Source: Candidatus Melainabacteria bacterium
GTDB lineage: Bacteria > Cyanobacteriota > Vampirovibrionia > Obscuribacterales > Obscuribacteraceae
Direction of reading: 5' to 3'
Length of the DNA stretch: 5,527 nucleotides
NCBI GenBank assembly: GCA_003175915.1
Contig: PSRH01000243.1
Location: 1-5,527 of the forward strand
Shown: piece after piece, positions 1-4,664 of the stretch
Position numbering within the stretch: the stretch's first letter is position 1
Layout of the letters: every line of letters starts with the position of its first letter
Program-made: the position numbers and the translations under genes
The notes under the pieces: generated by a model
The model's database searches: none
What the model was told of the DNA's origin: nothing
Seen by the model: the letters and a program-made list of their open reading frames with translations, nothing else

Positions 1-15
1 CGAGATACAACAACC

Positions 16-840
16 TTAATTGTGCCCATCTTCGCCATTACTGCTCTCGCTTGAGTCGTCCTCGCTGTAAAGGCCAAGCACGCCCCGCTTACTTGTCTTA
101 AAGAAGTCGATGATTTCGTTGACCTCCTGAGGTTGCTCGCTTTCTTGCTCGAGCTGAGCGATTGCTTGAGAAAAATTCAAACCCGACTTATAGAGAGTTT
201 TATAGGCTTGTTTGATCGCCGTTCGTGCCTGAGGAGAGAGCTTTTGTCGTCTCATGCCGATGATGTTTATTCCCCTAATAGCGGGCGGGCGGCCATCAAG
301 CACTACAAAAGGTGGCAGATCAACCCGGCTGCCGGTCAGGCCACTGACCATGCAGAGCCGGCCTATGCGGACGAACTGATGAAATACGCAGGCACCGGCC
401 ATGACTGTTCCGTCTCCGACGACCACGTGGCCAGCTAGAGTGGCTGAATTAGCCATGATGATTCCCTTACCAAGTTTGCAATCGTGGGCTACGTGAGCAT
501 AGTTCATCAGGTAACAATCGTCGCCAATCACTGTCAACCCGTCTTCTTTGGTGCCCCGGTGAATGGTGGCATACTCCCGCACAGTGACCCGATCACCAAT
601 CGAGACGCCAGTTGGTTCGCCGGCGTAGGATATCGATTGTGGTTCAAGTCCAATGCTCGCTCCGGCAAAAATATGACAGTTGGCGCCGATTCGGGTTTGA
701 CCGTCAATGACGACATGAGCGCCTATTTTGGTGGCACTGCCGATCGAAACCTGACTACCGATCACGGCGTAAGGTCCTACTTCGGCATCAGCCGCGATCT
801 TGGCACCGTCGCCAATGATCGCCGTTTTGTGAATACTCAT
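16..840 (-). CDS. lpxA: UDP-N-acetylglucosamine O-acyltransferase (LpxA)
   Basis: Cytoplasmic acyltransferase for the first step of lipid A synthesis: it moves a 3-hydroxyacyl chain from acyl carrier protein to the 3-OH of UDP-GlcNAc. The 274-residue product shows left-handed beta-helix hexapeptide repeats from the N-terminus to about residue 185 (many I/V-G-x4 steps), then a helical C-terminal domain (about 195-255). Motifs align with E. coli LpxA at a constant offset of 6: AHVAHD at 115-120 gives the catalytic base His119 (E. coli His125), His154 in HQF matches His160, and YAGEPT (72-77) and IHRGT (93-97) are conserved. Gly167 matches E. coli Gly173, the acyl-chain ruler, which suggests a long (C14-like) 3-hydroxyacyl donor; this is inference. 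The ATG overlaps the fabZ stop by 4 bases with no strong Shine-Dalgarno of its own, so coupled translation is likely. An acidic, serine-rich tail (about 259-274) goes beyond the usual length of about 262 residues. The frame ends with TAA; only 15 bases of window follow, with nothing callable. Confidence 0.97.
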   Translation of the reverse strand: MSIHKTAIIGDGAKIAADAEVGPYAVIGSQVSIGSATKIGAHVVIDGQTRIGANCHIFAGASIGLEPQSISYAGEPTGVSIGDRVTVREYATIHRGTKEDGLTVIGDDCYLMNYAHVAHDCKLGKGIIMANSATLAGHVVVGDGTVMAGACVFHQFVRIGRLCMVSGLTGSRVDLPPFVVLDGRPPAIRGINIIGMRRQKLSPQARTAIKQAYKTLYKSGLNFSQAIAQLEQESEQPQEVNEIIDFFKTSKRGVLGLYSEDDSSESSNGEDGHN

Positions 841-1304
841 GCTTTATCTGGGTCCGCGTTTTTGATGATCGCAAAGCTGATTTCGCCTTCGCAGGCGACT
901 TTGTCGCCGACTTTGGCGATACCTTTCATCTTGCCGATAGGACCTTTCAGTTTGATCAATTCCACTTCTAGATCTAGTCGGTCACCTGGCTGCACCATGG
1001 TTCGGAACTTCAAACCGTCGATACCGGTAAATACACCCAGCGACCCTTTGAATTCATCTTTGACTAGGATTGCTATGCAACCGAGCTGGGCTAGGGCCTC
1101 GACCATGAGCACTCCCGGCATGATCGGCTTGAAGGGGAAATGACCCTCGAAGAACTGCTCATTAGCTGTCAGGTTTTTATAGCCCTTGGCCCTTACCCCA
1201 GGTTCGATGGACGTCACTCGATCTACTAAAAGGAAGGGATAGCGATGGGGAATGAGTTGTTTGATCTGAACGATATCCAAATCCTGAAGTGTTGCTGTCG
1301 TCAT
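837..1304 (-). CDS. fabZ: 3-hydroxyacyl-[acyl-carrier-protein] dehydratase (FabZ)
   Basis: Hot-dog-fold dehydratase of type II fatty acid synthesis; it turns 3-hydroxyacyl-ACP into trans-2-enoyl-ACP in the cytoplasm. Family hallmarks, numbered from the chosen start: IPHRYPFLLVDR (about 18-29), FEGHFP with catalytic His55, PIMPGVLMVEA with catalytic Glu69 (the His-to-Glu spacing of 14 equals E. coli His54/Glu68), and the PGDRL strand near 106-110. Start choice: the frame extends 10 codons upstream to an ATG at 1334, but the ATG at 1304 has a GAGG 8 bases upstream, gives 155 residues (E. coli 151), and its MTTATLQ start resembles other FabZ proteins. It is the first gene of a fabZ-lpxA unit and its TGA stop overlaps the lpxA ATG. 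Both enzymes draw on the same 3-hydroxyacyl-ACP pool, so their coupling fits balancing of membrane phospholipid and lipid A. The lpxC or lpxD gene often found directly upstream is absent; the upstream neighbour is divergent. Confidence 0.96.
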   Translation of the reverse strand: MTTATLQDLDIVQIKQLIPHRYPFLLVDRVTSIEPGVRAKGYKNLTANEQFFEGHFPFKPIMPGVLMVEALAQLGCIAILVKDEFKGSLGVFTGIDGLKFRTMVQPGDRLDLEVELIKLKGPIGKMKGIAKVGDKVACEGEISFAIIKNADPDKA

Positions 1305-1544
1305 TATCAATGCCTCTTCATTGAGCAGTTGCATGCGGTCTTTCCACGATACAGTAAGCGAAGCTGAGTGGGGTAAATTATGCCTAATATGTAATATTTA
1401 GCTTTTCTTGACTATTCGCTTCTTGAATAATTGTCCACTGGTTACTGTTTAAATAGCCGGCCTCCGGCAATGCTTACCAAGATTGATTCTTAGCAAGGGT
1501 ACAGCCGGCGTTTGACCTCACTATTGTACAGAAGTGGACGGTTG
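1305..1544. promoter_or_regulatory. Divergent intergenic region with candidate promoters
   Basis: This gap between fabZ (minus) and the phosphoesterase gene (plus) should hold promoters for both. It has an AT-rich core (about 1374-1435). On the minus strand a CATAAT (1377-1382) matches the -10 consensus at 5 of 6 bases and would give a fabZ leader of roughly 65 bases, but no good -35 lies at the right distance. On the plus strand TTGACT (1408-1413) and TTGAAT (1423-1428) look like -35 boxes; the only -10-like string downstream is weak (TTTAAAT around 1448-1454) and the spacing is not ideal. A GCCGG-CCT-CCGGC inverted repeat (1456-1468) and two near-identical 9-mers (CTTACCAAG at 1473-1481, CTTAGCAAG at 1489-1497) lie in the probable leader of the plus-strand gene. 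The region's role is firm; the individual boxes are weak. Confidence 0.4.
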
Positions 1545-2855
1545 ATGAATACATCTGGAATGATACGAAGACGGACATTTCTAGCCGGCTTAGCCGGTCT
1601 GAGTACAGCCATGTTCTTGCCTTTTGAGAGAGCAGAAGCGCAAGTGTCTAAGCCGTTTTCCTTCGCTTTTGTAAGCGATTGTCACTTGATCACCCGCCTG
1701 GCCGATTCCTTCAAATTGACGCAAGAAAGCCAGTTATTTCTGCAAGATGCAATCAAACAAATCAACGGTCTGGCACCCGATTTTGTCATTTTTGGTGGCG
1801 ATCAAGTCGAGGCAGTCGGTGAAGATGAAGCAAATTGGCAGCTCTTCATTGATATCGTCCAAACCTTGAATTGTCCATGGTCATTCATTCTCGGTGAAAA
1901 AGACGTATCAGGTAATGTGCCCGTGGACAAGTTGAAGACATACGGGCGCGATTGGAAGGGCAAAGGTCTGGCAGGCGATCAAAGCTATTGGTCGCAAGAC
2001 GTTTTACCGGGTGTACATTTGATCGGACTTGATACGAGCCGGGCTAACACAATGGCGGGTGAACTATCCAGTGAGCAGCTCACCTGGTTGCAAGCCGATC
2101 TCGATAGCAACAAGCACGGCATTGTCATCGTTGCCAGTCATCACCCCTTATTAGCACCGGCTCCCTTCGATGGCGGTCCACCCTGGGATGACTATGTCTT
2201 GTCCGAGGCGGCAAGTGCGCGCGAAATTCTTAATAGCTCACGCTACGTCCGCCTGGCTGTGAGCGGGCACGTCTACGTCAGCAAGATTGAGAGGGAAAGG
2301 GATATCTGGTATGTCTCCGGGCCGGCGCTGGATGTTTACCCTTGTGGCTTCCGCTTCTTTCATGTCGATCAGCAGGGAATTACCGTGGAAACCTATCAGG
2401 TTGACTATCCGGCGCTCGTCAAAAAAGCGCGTAACAACCTAGTTTCCTCAACTCTGGCTCTTCACTATAACAACAACCACCCGGCAGCCTTTCTTGAAGT
2501 TGTAGAAGGTGCCAGGTTGGATCAAAATGCCCAATTGCCCTTTAGCCGAAATGGCACGATTGAGCCAGTCAAGCACCGCAGTCCCGTAAAGGAAAAACCG
2601 GTCGTCGAAGAAAAACCGCCGGAAAAGAAAAAGGAAGGTCACAGCTTCTTCAAGCGTAAGAAGAAACAAGAAGAACCACCCGCTAAAGAAGATGCGAAGA
2701 AGGTAAAAGGCGATCAGAACAAAAAGCCGCCACCGCCGGCAAAGGAACCGACCAAATCGGATGAGCAAACCGATGAAAAAGCCGGTCAAGAAAAGAATGA
2801 AGTTAAAGAGGCTCCCGACGCGAAACAGTCGGGTGAGAGTTCGAACCAGGAATAA
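1545..2855 (+). CDS. Tat-exported calcineurin-like metallophosphoesterase with charged C-terminal tail
   Basis: Probable exported hydrolase of the calcineurin-like metallophosphoesterase fold; substrate unknown. Numbered from the ATG at 1545 (436 residues): a twin-arginine signal with RRRTFLAG at 8-15, a hydrophobic stretch to about 27 and a possible cleavage site after AEA (30-32), so the mature protein should be periplasmic or membrane-anchored. The phosphoesterase core runs about 37-290: DCH (Asp45, His47) matches DxH, GGDQ (Asp86) matches GDxx, GEKD (117-120) stands where GNHD/E is expected, SHH (His199-His200) matches the metal-binding His, and GHVY (241-244) replaces GHxH. Thus an Asn, a His and the last His of the usual metal site are changed; activity may be altered or lost. 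Residues about 340-436 are a low-complexity Lys/Glu/Pro tail, probably disordered. Start: the frame can open at a TTG (1512), but only the later ATGs (1545, 1560) place the Tat motif near the N-terminus; a weak GTGGA precedes 1545. It is divergent from fabZ, and no functional link with that gene is evident. Confidence 0.85.
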   Translation: MNTSGMIRRRTFLAGLAGLSTAMFLPFERAEAQVSKPFSFAFVSDCHLITRLADSFKLTQESQLFLQDAIKQINGLAPDFVIFGGDQVEAVGEDEANWQLFIDIVQTLNCPWSFILGEKDVSGNVPVDKLKTYGRDWKGKGLAGDQSYWSQDVLPGVHLIGLDTSRANTMAGELSSEQLTWLQADLDSNKHGIVIVASHHPLLAPAPFDGGPPWDDYVLSEAASAREILNSSRYVRLAVSGHVYVSKIERERDIWYVSGPALDVYPCGFRFFHVDQQGITVETYQVDYPALVKKARNNLVSSTLALHYNNNHPAAFLEVVEGARLDQNAQLPFSRNGTIEPVKHRSPVKEKPVVEEKPPEKKKEGHSFFKRKKKQEEPPAKEDAKKVKGDQNKKPPPPAKEPTKSDEQTDEKAGQEKNEVKEAPDAKQSGESSNQE

Positions 2856-2893
2856 GAAACAATCAGAAAATCAGTCTGCCGGATCATCCAGTT

Positions 2894-2905
2894 GTTGTTA
2901 ACAAC
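2894..2905. repeat. 12-base perfect palindrome GTTGTTAACAAC
   Basis: A perfect dyad lies 38 bases after the phosphoesterase stop codon. It has no loop, so it is more like a protein-binding operator site than an RNA hairpin. No convincing promoter boxes were found around it. Function unknown; a 12-base palindrome can also arise by chance. Confidence 0.4.
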
Positions 2906-2938
2906 TCCTGAACATTTCGCATTTAGACTGATCAACCA

Positions 2939-3022
2939 AGCTGCCAACCGAGAGAATTCCGACCTGAACCCGCTGCCCACCAAGCAAGCAGGTCGGAATT
3001 TGGCAGCTACTTTTCTTATTTT
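2939..3022 (+). terminator. Large bulged inverted repeat followed by T-rich tract
   Basis: AGCTGCCA (2939-2946) pairs with TGGCAGCT (3001-3008), and AATTCCGACCTG (2955-2966) pairs with CAGGTCGGAATT (2989-3000). Both stems are perfect (8 and 12 bp) and stack continuously on the right arm; the left arm carries an 8-base bulge (2947-2954) and the loop is 22 bases (2967-2988). A T-rich tract (3011-3022, TTTTCTTATTTT) follows, so on the plus strand it resembles an intrinsic terminator for the phosphoesterase gene. The long loop and bulge are unusual for a terminator. The 3' end of the structure lies only 37 bases before the next ATG, so it could instead be a structured 5' leader controlling the downstream gene. 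The inverted repeat is certain; the role is not. Confidence 0.5.
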
Positions 3023-3045
3023 GGTTTACTGAAGAGGATCTGATC

Positions 3046-4017
3046 ATGTCTAAGCCCGACATCTCTGACCGTTCGACCAAACAGCCCAACCCCACAGCCT
3101 TTGAATTACCCAAGAACGTGGTTGAGGAATCGCTCGGCGGCAAGCCACCCACCTCCTTCAGGAATCCAGATTACGGTAGCTTCGGTATTCCATCCAACCA
3201 AGAATTGTTGGCGCAGCTTGGCAAACCAACAGGTAAAGAAGAAAAGCAAGATAGCAAACCTGACTCCAAAGAAAAGAAGGATTCTCCGCAAGAAATTTGG
3301 GATAAATTGAACGACCGAAAAAAGGTAGCCATGATGGATACCAAAGAACTGGCCGGTTACCTAGCTTCTACCATGGGCGATACCAACTTCCATGTACTTG
3401 AGCGAGCAATGAATAAAGCTGGCAGAAACGAAAAGCTCAGCGATGAGGAGAATCGGCAACTGAAGCTGAGCGAAACGGCAGACAAGCTCATGGATATAGC
3501 TTTTATGCGCGATGGCAAATCAGGGTTGAACAACCTGGCTGCCGAATTGAACAAAAACCAAGACAGGTTCAAGCTTGAAGAAACGGATCTGCACCCGAAC
3601 TTGAAAGATAAAAAGGGTAAACCGAAACTCGGTGCTACGTCGCTGAAGGTCTCTGATAACGGCGAGGAGGTTGGCAAATATCATTACAATTTCGACTACA
3701 CAGCCGATGACCCGGAAGCAAGAGACGTCAAAGAAAAAGCTGACAAATTGCAGGACTACGTCAAAAAGGGGCGATTTACAAATAAACAGCAAGCCGCAAA
3801 CATTATTCAGGAAATTGGCAACGATCGTATTGGTGCTGTCTTTGCAACAGCCAATTATCTTGCTGGCGTTCCTGACGAACAAGGCATTCGCCCAGACAAC
3901 TCTGTAAAACCAAGATCTAGAAGTAGCGTTTACTACGCTGTTGGGGACGGAAACGGCGACGATAAGCATTTACGATTCCACTGGCTAAGCGGTGCAGTCG
4001 AGCCTAACGGCAAATAG
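3046..4017 (+). CDS. Hypothetical hydrophilic protein, probable internal domain duplication
   Basis: Not recognised as a known family. The 323-residue product has no signal peptide or membrane segment, so it is probably cytoplasmic unless exported by another route. Layout: a Pro/Asn-rich N-terminus (1-60); a Lys/Asp/Glu/Ser linker (about 62-80); a helical region (82-140); then two units that look alike. Unit A (about 143-220) starts ETADKLMD and ends in beta-like residues GKYHYNFDY; unit B (about 230-316) starts EKADKLQD and ends KHLRFHWLSG. The two starts are 87 residues apart and identical at six of eight positions. The start is well supported: GAGG (3034-3037) lies 8 bases before the ATG. 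It probably forms an operon with the next gene, 58 bases downstream, whose product resembles unit B. Low sequence complexity limits confidence in the alignment. No catalytic motif is visible; a binding or structural role is possible but not shown. Confidence 0.85.
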   Translation: MSKPDISDRSTKQPNPTAFELPKNVVEESLGGKPPTSFRNPDYGSFGIPSNQELLAQLGKPTGKEEKQDSKPDSKEKKDSPQEIWDKLNDRKKVAMMDTKELAGYLASTMGDTNFHVLERAMNKAGRNEKLSDEENRQLKLSETADKLMDIAFMRDGKSGLNNLAAELNKNQDRFKLEETDLHPNLKDKKGKPKLGATSLKVSDNGEEVGKYHYNFDYTADDPEARDVKEKADKLQDYVKKGRFTNKQQAANIIQEIGNDRIGAVFATANYLAGVPDEQGIRPDNSVKPRSRSSVYYAVGDGNGDDKHLRFHWLSGAVEPNGK

Positions 4018-4075
4018 AAGCGAAGCGGTTGTCAGAGGCATCGTATTTGATGCCGCTTCCTGACGAGGAGGAACC
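4018..4075 (+). promoter_or_regulatory. Intercistronic hairpin and strong Shine-Dalgarno
   Basis: The spacer between the two unknown genes is rich in complementary segments. GGCATC (4037-4042) pairs with GATGCC (4049-4054) around a 6-base loop. That hairpin can be extended either by GAAGC (4022-4026) with GCTTC (4055-4059) or by GTCAG (4031-4035) with CTGAC (4060-4064). The two extensions cross each other, so only one can form at a time. A perfect AGGAGG (4066-4071) follows directly, 4 bases before the ATG (a GAGG at 4065-4068 gives spacing 7). No T-run follows, so this is not an intrinsic terminator. It may tune translation or mRNA stability of the second gene; this is inference. Confidence 0.4.
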
Positions 4076-4633
4076 ATGGTTGAACAATTTCGTATCGAAG
4101 GTGAATCCAACAGCGCCGCGAAAGAGGCTGCCGACAGACTGCGCACCGGCATCTATGATCGTCCCGAATCCTTTGGAAGGGACAGGGCCAAGGCGGCAGG
4201 GGCGGACGAACCGAAGGATAAAGCAAAGGACAAGTCCGAGGACAAGCCCAAGACGAAAGAAGATCTCGAGCGTGAAGCGGTTGAGATGGGCAAGCGCTTG
4301 ATCAAAGAATCTGCCAATGGCGAATGGAGCGAAGAAAGCAAAAAGACTTGGAGCCGTGTCTTTGACGGAATAGTTAAGCAAAAAAACATTACACCCGAAG
4401 AAACGATGAACTATTTGAACCAGGCCGGCGCCGAACTCAATAAAGCGTTAGAAAAAATGGGCTCCAACAATCGCATAGGAATGGGAGTTGCTGAGGATGC
4501 TAAGAAAGGGGAGGTGCGCTTTTATATGCAGCTTAACGGCCCCGGAATAAATAAAGCCGACAACGCTCAAGCGGTGGCAGAAGATAAGGAGACCAAGACG
4601 GTGATCAGAGCCGGGACTTTGAAGATTAAGTAA
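4076..4633 (+). CDS. Hypothetical hydrophilic protein, likely related to the upstream gene product
   Basis: Not recognised as a known family. The 185-residue product has no signal peptide or membrane segment. Layout: a short N-terminal part (1-43) with an Ala/Arg-rich helix; a Lys/Asp/Glu linker (about 44-67) made of repeated KDK/DKP-like steps; helices at about 67-128; then a short beta-rich C-terminus, with GEVRFYMQLNG at 145-155. Residues 100-140 resemble the end of the upstream protein: VKQKNITPEE against VKKGRFTNKQ, then NNRIGMGVA (131-139) against NDRIGAVFA (259-267). LNQAGAELNK (114-123) also matches LNNLAAELNK (161-170) of that protein at 7 of 10 positions. This suggests a shared domain and common descent. 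The start is supported by AGGAGG just upstream. Gene order and orientation suggest co-transcription with the preceding gene. It ends with TAA, 24 bases from the convergent TPR gene's stop. Function unknown. Confidence 0.83.
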   Translation: MVEQFRIEGESNSAAKEAADRLRTGIYDRPESFGRDRAKAAGADEPKDKAKDKSEDKPKTKEDLEREAVEMGKRLIKESANGEWSEESKKTWSRVFDGIVKQKNITPEETMNYLNQAGAELNKALEKMGSNNRIGMGVAEDAKKGEVRFYMQLNGPGINKADNAQAVAEDKETKTVIRAGTLKIK

Positions 4634-4664
4634 TCAGCTAGCAAGAAGGATCGATCACTAGTGA
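4634..4664. other. Short convergent gap with palindrome TCACTAGTGA
   Basis: The stop codons of the converging genes are 24 bases apart. The gap contains GATCGATC (4649-4656) and a perfect 10-base palindrome, TCACTAGTGA (4655-4664), that overlaps the TPR gene's stop codon. There is no GC-rich stem followed by a T-run on either strand, so no intrinsic terminator can be called and the transcripts may overlap at their 3' ends. Confidence 0.35.

Noticed and set aside
484..1143. A 219-codon open frame on the plus strand opposite lpxA and fabZ
   Set aside because: It lies wholly antisense to two confidently identified enzymes, has no family resemblance, and spans the lpxA/fabZ junction; it is a by-product of their codon use.
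1305..1334. Ten-residue upstream extension of FabZ to an ATG at 1334
   Set aside because: The GAGG at proper spacing, family length and N-terminal resemblance favour the ATG at 1304.
1453..1464. The 12-mer ATAGCCGGCCTC recurs at 4867-4878
   Set aside because: About one shared 12-mer pair is expected by chance in a window of this size, and the second copy is inside the TPR gene.
1512..1544. TTG-initiated N-terminal extension of the phosphoesterase
   Set aside because: It would put 18 residues ahead of the Tat arginines with no better ribosome site; the ATG at 1545 gives a more normal signal peptide.
2448..2789. A 113-codon minus-strand frame that reads like a membrane protein (Phe/Leu/Arg-rich)
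   Set aside because: It is the reverse complement of the Lys/Glu-rich tail of the phosphoesterase: AAG/AAA/GAA codons read as CTT/TTT/TTC, so the apparent hydrophobicity is an artefact.
3520..3969. A 149-codon minus-strand frame opposite the first unknown gene
   Set aside because: It is antisense to a gene with a good Shine-Dalgarno, has Phe/Val-rich composition explained by the complement of Lys/Asn codons, and shows no recognisable domain.
3046..4633. Reading the unknown gene pair as a toxin-antitoxin or defence system
   Set aside because: No nuclease, protease, membrane or DNA-binding motif is visible, and the two proteins appear related to each other, which is unlike a typical toxin-antitoxin pair.
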